Shown in pieces: positions 25,702-34,546 of a DNA stretch of 64,000 nucleotides (positions are counted from its first letter, which is position 1; every line of letters begins with the position of its first letter). A program made the position numbers and the translations under genes. Origin of the DNA: Streptomyces sp. f51 (GTDB lineage Bacteria > Actinomycetota > Actinomycetes > Streptomycetales > Streptomycetaceae); the NCBI RefSeq assembly GCF_037940415.1, contig NZ_CP149798.1, forward strand, positions 124,001-188,000. The letters run 5' to 3'. A model generated the notes under the pieces. It was not told where the DNA came from. It ran no database searches and was given only the letters and a program-made list of their open reading frames with translations.

Positions 25702-25789
25702 TCAGGGCGAGGGAACCCGTCACGCGGGTCCGGGCCACGCCTCAGGGCGAGGGAACCCTTCACGCGGGTCCGGGCCACGCCTCAGGGCG
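25702..25789. repeat. 40-bp tandem repeat, 2.2 copies
   Basis: Units at 25702-25741 and 25742-25781 differ at one base; a third partial copy is 25782-25789. Each unit starts TCAGGGCGAGGGAACCC and contains a small ACCC/GGGT hairpin. It lies just after the truncated DUF4383-like ORF. The remaining bases to 25858 show nothing else recognised. Confidence 0.8.
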
Positions 25790-25858
25790 GGCGGAGCGGG
25801 CCCGCGGGCGGCGCCGGCCGGGCGGGTTCGCCCGGCGAGCGCCGCCACGGAGCGGCCG

Positions 25859-26302
25859 CTAGAAGAGGCTCCCGGCCGAGGCGGTCGCGCCCCGGGGCGC
25901 GACCGCGCCGTCCACCGGCCCGGTCGCCCGCCACACGTCCTCGTGGTCCTCGGCCAGTCCGAGTCCGGCCAGGCCCTTGAGATGCCCGAGCACGGTCGAG
26001 CGCCGGAAGCCCACGGCCTCGGTGAGTTCGGTCACCTCGACGCCGCCGGCACCCGCCTCCGCCAGCCGCTCCCACGTCCGCACGGCGTGACGGCTCAGAC
26101 CGCTCTCGCTCACCGTCCTGATGACGGCCTCGGCCCGCTCCCCGTTCGCGTCCTGCCCGGGAATGGGGGGCCCGGCCTTCGCCCCCTGCGGTTCCACCGC
26201 GCCCAGGCGCTCCGGCACCTCACGCGGCGGCCTCCTCGGTCCCACCGGACGGGGCGTCATGTTCACCTTGCGGTGCCTGCGGCCTTTACTGTGTCGGCTC
26301 AT
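25859..26302 (-). CDS. Winged-helix (MarR-like) small DNA-binding protein
   Basis: 147 residues. The N-terminal ~60 are basic and low complexity (MSRHSKGRRHRK, then Pro-rich), probably disordered. A winged HTH follows at ~75-130 (HAVRTWERLAEAGAGGVEV, EAVGFRRSTVLGHLKGL). The recognition-helix pattern resembles MarR/ArsR-type domains that act on promoter DNA. The ATG at 26302 has GAGGAATCG upstream. Target and ligand are unknown; it sits between DUF5133 and the stress-switch genes. Confidence 0.68.
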   Translation of the reverse strand: MSRHSKGRRHRKVNMTPRPVGPRRPPREVPERLGAVEPQGAKAGPPIPGQDANGERAEAVIRTVSESGLSRHAVRTWERLAEAGAGGVEVTELTEAVGFRRSTVLGHLKGLAGLGLAEDHEDVWRATGPVDGAVAPRGATASAGSLF

Positions 26303-26405
26303 CGATTCCTCATCTCCGCCTCGACGATGCTCACAGCAGGACAACGAGCGGGATCCGACTAGGTAGTTCAGCCGTTCGAAGGACAGGCAGGGGCACCGCC
26401 CGGCC

Positions 26406-26426
26406 GGGTGGCGGGCCCCCGCACCC
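26406..26426 (-). terminator. Hairpin downstream of the DUF5133 gene
   Basis: GGGTGGCGGG / CCCGCACCC, compact with a one-base bulge, 15 bp beyond the stop at 26442 on the minus strand. It is plausible as an intrinsic terminator. Confidence 0.4.
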
Positions 26427-26441
26427 ACGCGCGGGGCGGGG

Positions 26442-26795
26442 TCAGCCGAGCGGACCGGACATGCCTACGGCCCGGCCGTGCAGCGTCCGGACCTCGTGCG
26501 CCGGGGTGAGCGGGGCGGTCACGGGCAGTCCCTTGGACGGGATGACGGAGGGCGTCCCGCTCCCCAGCGGCCCGGACTGCGGCGACTGCTTCCGCCTCTC
26601 CCCCGCCACGAGCAGGGCGTCGGCGGCGGCGACGGCATCCCGCACGCGGGTCGTTCCCGTCATCACACAGAGCGTGTAGGTGACGTCCTCCAGACCGCGG
26701 GCCGTCTCCGGCGTCTCCTTCTCGGCGTACGCGATCTTCAGGGCCGCGTAACGGGTCAGCAGCCTCCGGACAACCTTCGGGTCGGGCACGAGCAC
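26442..26795 (-). CDS. DUF5133 domain protein
   Basis: 117 residues. It starts with a GTG (MLVPDPKVVRRLLTRYAALK) placed nine bases after GAGAGGAGC; the longer ATG form from 26873 would add 26 residues not expected for the family. The DUF5133 signature continues with GLEDVTYTLCVMTGTTRVRD. The C-terminal ~40 residues are Pro-rich and variable. The family is found in streptomycetes and its function is unknown. It is divergent from dps, so the two may share stress-related control. Confidence 0.8.
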   Translation of the reverse strand: MLVPDPKVVRRLLTRYAALKIAYAEKETPETARGLEDVTYTLCVMTGTTRVRDAVAAADALLVAGERRKQSPQSGPLGSGTPSVIPSKGLPVTAPLTPAHEVRTLHGRAVGMSGPLG

Positions 26796-27023
26796 GGCGA
26801 GGGCTCCTCTCTCGAGTTTTCGTCCGTGTGCCCGGGTTCGCGGTGGTTCATTCGCAACAACCGGCCCAGACAACCTATTTGGCCCAACGCCTCCTCATCG
26901 GCGCGGTCCCGTCCCCCACGTCTCGCGTGCGGCCGGCACCGTTCTCCTCCCACCGGAGTGGTGTGGCACGAGGGAGACAGGGCACTCGGGACCGCACGAG
27001 AAATCTGTGTGAAGGAAAGGAAC

Positions 27024-27593
27024 ATGGCCACTTCCACGACACCGCAGTACACGGTCCCCGGCGTCAGCACGCAGGACGGCGGCCGGATCATCGAGCTGCT
27101 GAGCATGCGCCTGCACGCTCTCAACGACCTGTCCCTCACGCTGAAGCACATCCACTGGAACGTGGTGGGCCCGCACTTCATCGCCGTGCACGAGATGCTC
27201 GACCCACAGGTCGACCGCGTCCGCGACCTGGCGGACGACACCGCGGAGCGGATCTCCGCGCTCGGCGGGGTTCCGCACGGCACGCCCGGGGCGCTCGTCG
27301 CCGAACGGACCTGGGACGACTACAGCGTCGGGCGCGCCGACGCCATCGCCCACCTCGGCGCCCTCGACCTCGTCTACACGGGGATCGTGGAGGAGCACCG
27401 CGCGGCCGTGGCCGAGGTCGGCAAGATCGATCCGGTGACCGAGGACCTTCTGGTCGAACAGCTGCGGGCGCTCGAACAGTTCCAGTGGTTCGTCCGGGCG
27501 CACCTGGAGAGTTCGGGCGGTGCGCTGTCGCAGGCCGGCGCCCGCACCGAGGACGAGGCCGCGCGATCGGCCGGGCGGGCCGCCGCGCGCTAG
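27024..27593 (+). CDS. dps: Dps-family DNA-protecting ferritin
   Basis: 189 residues, the four-helix Dps fold. The intersubunit ferroxidase residues are His44, His56, Asp71 and Glu75, with the exact 12-15-4 spacing of E. coli Dps. Dps oligomers store iron using H2O2 and protect DNA. The N-terminus is short and polar; the C-terminal ~30 residues are Ala/Arg-rich and may contact DNA. The ATG at 27024 has GAAGGAAAGG. No clear SigB-type promoter is visible in the 228-bp upstream region. A very strong hairpin follows. Confidence 0.92.
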   Translation: MATSTTPQYTVPGVSTQDGGRIIELLSMRLHALNDLSLTLKHIHWNVVGPHFIAVHEMLDPQVDRVRDLADDTAERISALGGVPHGTPGALVAERTWDDYSVGRADAIAHLGALDLVYTGIVEEHRAAVAEVGKIDPVTEDLLVEQLRALEQFQWFVRAHLESSGGALSQAGARTEDEAARSAGRAAAR

Positions 27594-27617
27594 CGGAGGA
27601 CCACGACGGCGTACGAC

Positions 27618-27660
27618 GGCGAGGGGCCCGGACCTGGAGCACAGGTCCGGGCCCCTCGCC
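27618..27660. terminator. Strong bidirectional terminator after dps
   Basis: A 19-bp perfect stem (27618-27636 / 27642-27660) closed by a 5-nt loop. The arms begin GGCGAGGGGCCCGG. It lies between convergent dps and the MEDS-GHKL gene and would serve both. Confidence 0.85.
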
Positions 27661-27684
27661 GTCCGCGCGATTTCGCCCGGCCGG

Positions 27685-28620
27685 TCAGACGCGGTCGATG
27701 TAGCTGCGTACGGTCGTTCCGGAGTCGTCGCTGTGCACCCGGACGAGGTCCGAGAGGAAGTGCACGAGCAACAGGCCCCGTCCGCCGATCTGATCGGGGC
27801 GCGCGGGGTACCGGCCGGCCAGCGGATCACTCAGCCGCCCCGTGTCCCGCGACTCGCACACGATCTGCTCGCCCTCGGCCCAGATCCTCAGGGTCCCCGA
27901 ACCACCGCCGTGCACCACGCTGTTGGTGGTCAGCTCCGCGACGACGAGGTTCAGGTCCTGGAGCCGGGGTGCCGACATCCCCCAGGCACGGGCCTCGGCC
28001 AGGGCGAAGTCGCGGGCGGCGGGCAGGAGTTCGGCGTCGAAGGGAACCGTCGCCGCCCCCGGCGGATGGCGCAGCTCGTGGTTGAAGCGGGCCAGCACAC
28101 CGTCCGGGTCGTAGGCCGAGCTGACGCACTGCCGCCCGGCGCCGATCACGACGGGGTGGGTGGCGTGGGCGTCCGCGATCACGCCCGGGGGGAGGGCACG
28201 GGCGTCGTACGGGCAGAGGATGGTCACGTCCCGCCCGGCGAAGGCCCGGTTGATCAGGGCCTCGTGCTGGACGCAGGCCGGGTACTCCACCTCGGTGCGG
28301 CCGGCCCAGACGGGCTCGCCGATGATCCGTACATGGACGTCCCGGTGGGCGTCGGCGAACGCCCGCAGGACGGAGGGGATGATGCGGCCGGGGTTCCGGC
28401 CGGCGAGCGACATGTCGATCCAGCGGACGCCGTCGCCGAGCGGGCCCAGCGCCTCACGGACGAGTTCCAGTCGCCGGGCGGGAACGGCCACCGCCACCGG
28501 CTCCCCCGCGGCTACGCCGTCGGAGACGAAGCGGGTCATCTCCTGCACGTACTCGAGGTCGTCGCGGTAGATGAGCGCGGGATGGACGAAGGGCTCGTCG
28601 TGCGGTGCCGCCGTCGTCAT
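27685..28620 (-). CDS. MEDS-domain sensor with C-terminal GHKL kinase
   Basis: 311 residues. The N-terminal MEDS (DcmR-like sensory) domain covers ~10-170 (HPALIYRDDLEYVQEMTRFV, GRDVTILCPYDA). The C-terminal HATPase_c domain covers ~190-311, with N-box VVAELTTNSVVHGGG and G2 motif GGRGLLLVHFLSD. There is no His-kinase dimerisation domain, so it resembles an anti-sigma kinase with its own sensor. It is divergent from the SigB-type sigma gene, which makes that sigma factor, or a STAS protein, an attractive but unproven partner. Confidence 0.84.
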   Translation of the reverse strand: MTTAAPHDEPFVHPALIYRDDLEYVQEMTRFVSDGVAAGEPVAVAVPARRLELVREALGPLGDGVRWIDMSLAGRNPGRIIPSVLRAFADAHRDVHVRIIGEPVWAGRTEVEYPACVQHEALINRAFAGRDVTILCPYDARALPPGVIADAHATHPVVIGAGRQCVSSAYDPDGVLARFNHELRHPPGAATVPFDAELLPAARDFALAEARAWGMSAPRLQDLNLVVAELTTNSVVHGGGSGTLRIWAEGEQIVCESRDTGRLSDPLAGRYPARPDQIGGRGLLLVHFLSDLVRVHSDDSGTTVRSYIDRV

Positions 28621-28926
28621 GCTATCACCACCGCCGGGCCCGGGGACCGTCGTCCGGCGAGCGGTCCCGTGTCCGGGTACGCCAGGGGCGAGCGCGTCTG
28701 CGCCCGGCCCACTCCTCGCTCGACACCCACGGACTCACCCCCGGACCCACTTTACTTCGCCGCATCCGAACGGTGTCGCCGGGAGGAAGGAACCCCTGAC
28801 CCGGGGCCGGCGGGAGGCGGGGCGGACGCCTCCCCGAGTTTTCCGGAAACCGGGTGGCATGAGTGGTGGGATGCGGGGCAGACGGGCCCTGTCATCAATT
28901 CCTTGGGAAGATGTGGGGTGGACGGC
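28621..28926. other. 306-bp divergent intergenic region
   Basis: Lies between the MEDS-GHKL gene and the sigma factor gene and should hold both promoters. A GGGTAC at about 28675 lacks a correctly spaced GNNT -35. I see no convincing promoter, palindrome or small ORF. Confidence 0.5.
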
Positions 28927-29808
28927 ATGGCAGCCGTGACGGCAGTGAGGGCGGCGGACACGGCGCACCAGACGGAGACGGCCGTGGGGGGCGTCCTTCC
29001 GCAGATCGCGGAGCCGCTGAAGATCAGCCCGAAGGACGCGCGGGAGCTGTCCCGCCAGTTCTTCGACCGGCTTGCCGTTCTGGAGGAGGGGACGCACGAA
29101 TACCAGTACGCGCGCAACACCCTCATCGAGATGAACCTCTCCCTCGTCCGGTACGCGGCGGCACGCTTCCGCAGCCGCAGCCAGGGTGAGATGGAGGACA
29201 TCGTCCAGGTCGGCACGATCGGGCTGATCAAGGCCATCGACCGTTTCGAGCTCACCCGCGAGGTCGAGTTCACCTCCTTCGCGGTCCCGTACATCGTCGG
29301 TGAGATCAAGCGCTTCTTCCGTGACACCAGCTGGGCCGTGCACGTGCCCCGCCGGTTGCAGGAGGCCCGCGTCGAGCTCGCCAAGGCGACGGAGGAACTG
29401 CGCACACGCCTCGGCCGCACGCCGACGACCCGTGAGCTGTCCGAGCTGATGTGCCTGTCCGAGGAAGAGGTCATCGAGGCCCGCAAGGCGTCGAACGGCT
29501 ACAACTCCTCCTCCCTCGACGCCGCGCTCACGGCCGACGGCGGCGCGGACGGCGAGGCGGTCCTCTCCGACTTCATCGGCGAGGAGGACCCCTCGCTGGA
29601 ACTGGTCGAGGACTTCAACTCCCTGGCCCCGCTCATCGCCGAGCTGGACGAGCGTCAGCGCCGGATCATTCATCTGCGCTTCGTCGAGGAGCGCACCCAG
29701 GCCCAGATCGGCGAGGAGCTCGGCATCTCGCAGATGCACGTGTCCCGTCTGATCACCCGCATCATCAAGCGCCTGCGCGTCGGCCTGCTCGACCCCTCGG
29801 TCGCCTGA
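28927..29808 (+). CDS. SigB/SigF/SigG-family RNA polymerase sigma factor
   Basis: 293 residues, group 3 sigma-70. Region 2 includes EMNLSLVRYAAARF and DIVQVGTIGLIKAIDRFE with the core-binding and -10 helices. Region 3 follows (SWAVHVPRRLQEARVEL), then region 4 with the -35 HTH (TQAQIGEELGISQMHVSRL). This is the streptomycete general-stress (SigB-like) type, controlled by GHKL anti-sigma kinases and STAS antagonists. No anti-sigma gene is directly adjacent downstream. The ATG at 28927 is favoured; an in-frame upstream extension lacks homology. Confidence 0.9.
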   Translation: MAAVTAVRAADTAHQTETAVGGVLPQIAEPLKISPKDARELSRQFFDRLAVLEEGTHEYQYARNTLIEMNLSLVRYAAARFRSRSQGEMEDIVQVGTIGLIKAIDRFELTREVEFTSFAVPYIVGEIKRFFRDTSWAVHVPRRLQEARVELAKATEELRTRLGRTPTTRELSELMCLSEEEVIEARKASNGYNSSSLDAALTADGGADGEAVLSDFIGEEDPSLELVEDFNSLAPLIAELDERQRRIIHLRFVEERTQAQIGEELGISQMHVSRLITRIIKRLRVGLLDPSVA

Positions 29809-30166
29809 CCCTCCCGCACGTCACAGCCCCACGCCGATCCCGTCGGCCCGCCCCGGACTCCGCTCCGGGGGCGGGCCGACGGGATTTCGCGTACGTGGTC
29901 ACACCGCTCCGGGACCGAGAGGGTCCTGTGTATCCAGTTCGCTCCTGGTTATTCCTGCCACGGGTGACGTTTTCCGGCCCCCGAAGAATTCCTTCCCGCA
30001 CTTTGTTCCGTCCCGCTTGTCTGGGTTAGCCTGCGGCGTATTTCCATGACGGGACGACCCGTGATCTGCGGGAATCCCACGGGCAGGCACGGGGGACCGT
30101 CCGTGGGCCCGGCGTGGTTCCGAGTTCCGTGTCACGGGACTCCAGGGGAGCGGAACGAGGGTGGCC
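29809..30166. other. 358-bp intergenic region before the poly-HAMP kinase
   Basis: The first 75 bp contain the sigma gene terminator. The rest includes a relatively AT-rich stretch around 29940-30050 that should hold the kinase promoter (GGGTTA at ~30025, without a matching -35 for SigB). No RNA gene or small ORF is evident. Confidence 0.5.
29839..29883 (+). terminator. Terminator of the sigma factor gene
   Basis: A stem of about 19 bp with one bulged G: the arms begin CCCGTCGGCCCGCCCC and end GCGGGCCGACGGG, with a short CTCCG loop. It starts 30 bp after the stop codon. Confidence 0.8.
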
Positions 30167-33100
30167 ATGACCAGGGCAGCGAGCGGGACGTCCGTACGGA
30201 CGCCGGGTGAGCAGGAGTTGCGGCAACTGCTGGCCGGCCTCACCGCCGTGCGCGACGGCGACTTCGGCACGCGGCTTCCCGACGAGGCCGGTGGCCTGCT
30301 GGGGGACATCGCCACCGTCTTCAACGGCATGGTCGACCAGCTGTCGGTGTTCACCTCGGAGGTGACCCGGGTGGCGCGCGAGGTGGGCACCGAGGGGACG
30401 CTCGGCGGCCAGGCGGAGGTACCGGGCGTTTCGGGCACCTGGGCCGATCTCACCGACTCCGTCAACGCCATGGCGGGAAATCTCACCACGCAGGTCCGTG
30501 ACATCGCGCAGGTGGCCACGGCGGTCGCCAAGGGCGATCTCTCCCAGAAGATCGACGTGCCCGCACGCGGTGAGATCCTTCAGCTGAAGGAGACCGTCAA
30601 CACGATGGTCGACCAGCTCTCCGCGTTCGCCGACGAGGTCACCCGCGTCGCCCGTGAGGTCGGCACCGACGGACGCCTCGGCGGCCAGGCGCAGGTTCCC
30701 GGGGTCGGCGGTGTCTGGCGTGACCTCACCGACTCGGTGAACTTCATGGCCGGCAACCTCACCGCCCAGGTCCGCAACGTGGCCCAGGTGACCACGGCCG
30801 TGGCCCAGGGCGATCTCTCCCAGAAGATCACCGTGGACGCCCGGGGCGAGATCCTCGAACTGAAGAACACCATCAACACGATGGTCGACCAGCTCTCTGC
30901 GTTCGCCGACGAGGTCACCCGCGTCGCCCGCGAGGTCGGCACCGACGGACGCCTCGGCGGCCAGGCCGACGTGAAGGGCGTCAAGGGCACCTGGCGTGAT
31001 CTCACCGACTCGGTGAACTTCATGGCGGGCAACCTCACCGCCCAGGTGCGCTCCATCGCCCAGGTGGCCACGGCGGTGGCCAAGGGCGACCTGTCGCAGA
31101 AGATCACCGTGGACGCCCGGGGCGAGATCCTGGAGCTCAAGGAGACCATCAACACGATGGTCGAGCAGCTCTCCGCGTTCGCCGACGAGGTCACCCGCGT
31201 CGCCCGCGAGGTCGGCACGGCGGGCAACCTGGGCGGCCAGGCCACGGTGCGGGGTGTGTCGGGCACCTGGAAGGACCTCACCGACAACGTCAACGTGATG
31301 GCGTCGAACCTGACCGGACAGGTCCGGTCCATCGCCCAGGTCGCCACCGCCGTCGCCCGCGGCGACCTGTCCCAGAAGATCACCGTGGAGGCGAAGGGCG
31401 AGGTCGCGGCGCTCGCCGACGTCATCAACACGATGGTCGACACGCTGTCCGCGTTCGCCGACGAGGTCACCCGCGTGGCGCGCGAGGTCGGCACCGAGGG
31501 ACGGCTCGGCGGCCAGGCGCACGTGCCCAACGTGGCGGGCACCTGGAAGGACCTCACCGACAACGTCAACTCGATGGCCAACAACCTCACCGGCCAGGTC
31601 CGCAACATCGCCCTGGTGACGACGGCGGTGGCCAAGGGCGACCTGTCCAAGAAGATCGACGTCGACGCGCGGGGCGAGATCCTCGAACTCAAGACGACCA
31701 TCAACACGATGGTCGACCAGCTCTCCGCCTTCGCAGCCGAAGTCACCCGCGTCGCCCGCGAGGTCGGCAGCGAGGGCCGGCTCGGCGGCCAGGCCGAGGT
31801 GGAGGGCGTCTCGGGCACCTGGAAGCGGCTGACCGAGAACGTGAACGAACTGGCCGGCAACCTCACCCGTCAGGTCCGCGCGATCGCCGAGGTCACCGGC
31901 GCCGTGGCCGAGGGCGACCTGACCCGGTCCATCACGGTCGAGGCCTCGGGCGAGGTCGCCGACCTGAAGGACAACATCAACACCATGGTGGAGTCGCTGC
32001 GGGAGACCACGCGCGCCAACCAGGAGCAGGACTGGCTCAAGACGAACCTGGCCCGGATCTCGGGTCTGATGCAGGGGTACCGCGAACTGGACGTGGTGGC
32101 CGACCTCATCATGGACGAGCTCACCCCGCTGGTCGCCGCGCAGTACGGCGCCTTCTACCTCGCCGAGGAGACCGCGAAGGGCACGGAGCTGAGGCTGGTC
32201 GGGTCGTACGGCTATCCCGACGAGGACGGCCGTCCCACCCGTATCCCGCTCGGCCGCTCGCTCGTGGGGCAGGCGGCCCGCAGCCGCCGGGCGATCACCG
32301 TGGACGAGGTGCCGCCGGGCTACGTCACCATCTCCTCGGGACTCGGGCGGACGGCGCCCACGGCGCTGGTGGTCCTGCCCATCGTCGTCGAGGAGCAGGT
32401 GCTCGGCGTCATCGAACTCGCCTCCGTGACGCGGTTCAAGCAGGGGCACCGGACCTTCCTGGAACAGCTGATGGAGACCATCGGCGTCAACGTCAGCACC
32501 ATCGTGGCCAACGCCCGCACCGATGAGCTGCTGGGCGAGTCGCAGCGTCTGACCGCCGAACTCCAGGCACGCTCCGAGGAGTTGCAGGTCCAGCAGGACG
32601 AACTCCAGCGCTCCAACGCCGAGCTGGAGGACAAGGCGTCACTGCTCGCGACCCAGAACCGCGACATCGAGGCGAAGAACCTTCAGATCGAGCAGGCCCG
32701 GCAGGAACTCGAAGCGCGGGCGCAGCAGTTGTCGCTGGCGTCCAAGTACAAGTCCGAGTTCCTGGCCAACATGAGCCACGAGCTGCGGACCCCGCTCAAC
32801 AGCCTGCTCATCCTGGCCCAGTTGCTGGCGCAGAACCCCTCGCGCAATCTCACGCCCAAGCAGGTCGAGTACGCGGGCATCATCCACTCCGCGGGCTCCG
32901 ACCTGCTTCAGCTGATCAACGACATCCTCGACCTGTCGAAGGTCGAGGCGGGCAAGATGGACGTGACGCCCGAACGGGTCCCGCTGCGGCAGCTGCTGGA
33001 ATACGTCGAGGCGACCTTCCGTCCGATGACCTCGCAGAAGAGCCTGGAGTTCACGGTCAGCTTGGCTCCGGGCGCCCCGGTCGACCTGCTCACGGACGAC

Positions 33101-34444
33101 TCCCGGCTGCGGCAGGTGCTGCGCAACCTGCTGTCGAACGCGGTCAAGTTCACCGAGCAGGGCCGGGTCGAGCTGCGCATCGAACCGGCGGCAGGTGCGG
33201 AGATCCCCGCGGGAGTTCGGCGCGGCGGCACGATCGCGGCCTTCCGGGTCAAGGACACCGGTATCGGCATCCCGGAACAGCAACTCGAGACGATCTTCGG
33301 CGCCTTCCAGCAGGCCGACGGCACCACGAGCCGCAAGTACGGCGGCACGGGTCTGGGTCTGTCGATCACGCGGGAGATCGCGCATCTGCTCGGCGGTGCG
33401 GTCACCGTCGACAGCACACCCGGACAGGGCAGTACGTTCACACTCTTCCTCCCGGTCGCCCGGCCCGAGTTCGAGGAGCTGCTGGCCGGCGGGCGCCCGT
33501 CGGAGCCGGCGCCGGACGAGGGCACGGCGGCGCGCACGGAGCCGCGGTCCGGCGTTCCCGGGTCGATCGGCCTGCCCCGCCAGCGGCGCCGGCGGCTCCT
33601 GGTCGTCGAGGAACGGCCGCGGGGGCTGCTGACGCTGGTGGCCGAGAGCGCGGTCGGGGACGTGGCGCGCAGCCGTGACGAGGGGGACGCGCGGGAGAGC
33701 GTCGACGTCGTCACCGTCGTCGGGGCGCAGGAGGCGGCGAGCGCCCTGGCCGTGGAGCCCTGGCACTGTGTCGTCCTCGAACTCGGCATGCCCGACGGCG
33801 AGTCGGCCCGGTTCCTCGAAGCGGTGGAGGGTGACTCGGCCCTGGCGACCGTGCCGGTCCTCATCCACAACGGCAGCCGTGTCGATCTCGCCCACGAGCA
33901 GGCCCTCCAGACCCGCTCGGGCGCGCGGTCGCTCGAATTCCTGTCCAGTCTGGACGAGTTGCGCGAACGGATCGCGCTGCACCTGTCCGCCGACCAGCCG
34001 GGCGACGTGGTGCCGCTGGTCCGGGCCGAGGAGGCCAGGAACCGGCCCGCGCGCCCGATCGACAACGCCTTCCAGGGCCGTACGGTGCTCGTCGTCGACG
34101 ACGACGCCCGCAACCTCTTCGCGCTGAGCGGCATCCTGGAACTGCACGGGTTCCAGGTGCTGCACGCGGAGAACGGCCGCAAGGGCATCGAGACGCTGCT
34201 GAGCCGGCCCGAGGTCGCGCTGATCCTGATGGACGTGATGATGCCCGAGATGGACGGGTACACCGCGACCGCCGAGATCCGCAAGATGCCCCGGTACGCC
34301 GACCTGCCGATCATCGCGGTGACGGCGAAGGCCATGCCGGGCGACCGGGAGAAGAGCCTGCTGTCGGGGGCGAGCGACCATGTCACCAAGCCGGTCGACA
34401 CCGACGACCTGATCGCGTGTGTCCGGCGCTGGCTCGGGGAGTGA
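30167..34444 (+). CDS. Cytosolic poly-HAMP hybrid histidine kinase
   Basis: 1425 residues, with no TM helix or signal peptide. The N-terminal ~620 residues are a chain of about seven HAMP units, six of them within exact 92-residue repeats. A GAF-like domain (~640-780), a coiled coil (~785-865), HisKA with His871 ([11 protein letters not shown]) and HATPase_c (~930-1100) follow. Next comes a degenerate receiver in which Glu replaces the phospho-acceptor ([10 protein letters not shown]), and then an intact receiver with Asp1356 ([12 protein letters not shown]). The architecture recalls fungal group III (Nik1-type) osmosensing kinases. Start: ATG 30167 with GAGG, or GTG 30161. The downstream neighbour is an ANTAR/PP2C protein. 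Confidence 0.88.
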   Translation: MTRAASGTSVRTPGEQELRQLLAGLTAVRDGDFGTRLPDEAGGLLGDIATVFNGMVDQLSVFTSEVTRVAREVGTEGTLGGQAEVPGVSGTWADLTDSVNAMAGNLTTQVRDIAQVATAVAKGDLSQKIDVPARGEILQLKETVNTMVDQLSAFADEVTRVAREVGTDGRLGGQAQVPGVGGVWRDLTDSVNFMAGNLTAQVRNVAQVTTAVAQGDLSQKITVDARGEILELKNTINTMVDQLSAFADEVTRVAREVGTDGRLGGQADVKGVKGTWRDLTDSVNFMAGNLTAQVRSIAQVATAVAKGDLSQKITVDARGEILELKETINTMVEQLSAFADEVTRVAREVGTAGNLGGQATVRGVSGTWKDLTDNVNVMASNLTGQVRSIAQVATAVARGDLSQKITVEAKGEVAALADVINTMVDTLSAFADEVTRVAREVGTEGRLGGQAHVPNVAGTWKDLTDNVNSMANNLTGQVRNIALVTTAVAKGDLSKKIDVDARGEILELKTTINTMVDQLSAFAAEVTRVAREVGSEGRLGGQAEVEGVSGTWKRLTENVNELAGNLTRQVRAIAEVTGAVAEGDLTRSITVEASGEVADLKDNINTMVESLRETTRANQEQDWLKTNLARISGLMQGYRELDVVADLIMDELTPLVAAQYGAFYLAEETAKGTELRLVGSYGYPDEDGRPTRIPLGRSLVGQAARSRRAITVDEVPPGYVTISSGLGRTAPTALVVLPIVVEEQVLGVIELASVTRFKQGHRTFLEQLMETIGVNVSTIVANARTDELLGESQRLTAELQARSEELQVQQDELQRSNAELEDKASLLATQNRDIEAKNLQIEQARQELEARAQQLSLASKYKSEFLANMSHELRTPLNSLLILAQLLAQNPSRNLTPKQVEYAGIIHSAGSDLLQLINDILDLSKVEAGKMDVTPERVPLRQLLEYVEATFRPMTSQKSLEFTVSLAPGAPVDLLTDDSRLRQVLRNLLSNAVKFTEQGRVELRIEPAAGAEIPAGVRRGGTIAAFRVKDTGIGIPEQQLETIFGAFQQADGTTSRKYGGTGLGLSITREIAHLLGGAVTVDSTPGQGSTFTLFLPVARPEFEELLAGGRPSEPAPDEGTAARTEPRSGVPGSIGLPRQRRRRLLVVEERPRGLLTLVAESAVGDVARSRDEGDARESVDVVTVVGAQEAASALAVEPWHCVVLELGMPDGESARFLEAVEGDSALATVPVLIHNGSRVDLAHEQALQTRSGARSLEFLSSLDELRERIALHLSADQPGDVVPLVRAEEARNRPARPIDNAFQGRTVLVVDDDARNLFALSGILELHGFQVLHAENGRKGIETLLSRPEVALILMDVMMPEMDGYTATAEIRKMPRYADLPIIAVTAKAMPGDREKSLLSGASDHVTKPVDTDDLIACVRRWLGE
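30350..32005 (+). repeat. Six 276-bp in-frame HAMP repeats
   Basis: Repeat starts are exactly 276 bp apart, at 30350, 30626, 30902, 31178, 31454 and 31730. Each begins with a codon block for [13 protein letters not shown] and encodes 92 residues. Strong nucleotide identity between units points to tandem duplication or gene conversion. Confidence 0.85.
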
Positions 34445-34546
34445 CATGACGCCCGCCACCCTCCGCCGCGGCCGTCCGGCGGGCCGTCCGCCGCGGCCGC
34501 CCCTCCCCCGCCCCGCCCGGGGCCTCCGCCGAGGAGCGGCCGCACG

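Noticed and set aside
25702..25789. Short CRISPR array
   Set aside because: The 40-bp units are contiguous with no spacers, only 2.2 copies, and no cas gene is present.
28670..28685. SigB-type promoter for the sigma factor gene (GGGTAC near 28675)
   Set aside because: No GNNT at 14-16 bp upstream, and it is about 250 bp from the start codon.
30580..31866. Repetitive minus-strand frame opposite the HAMP repeats
   Set aside because: Its repeats are just the antisense of the 276-bp HAMP units.
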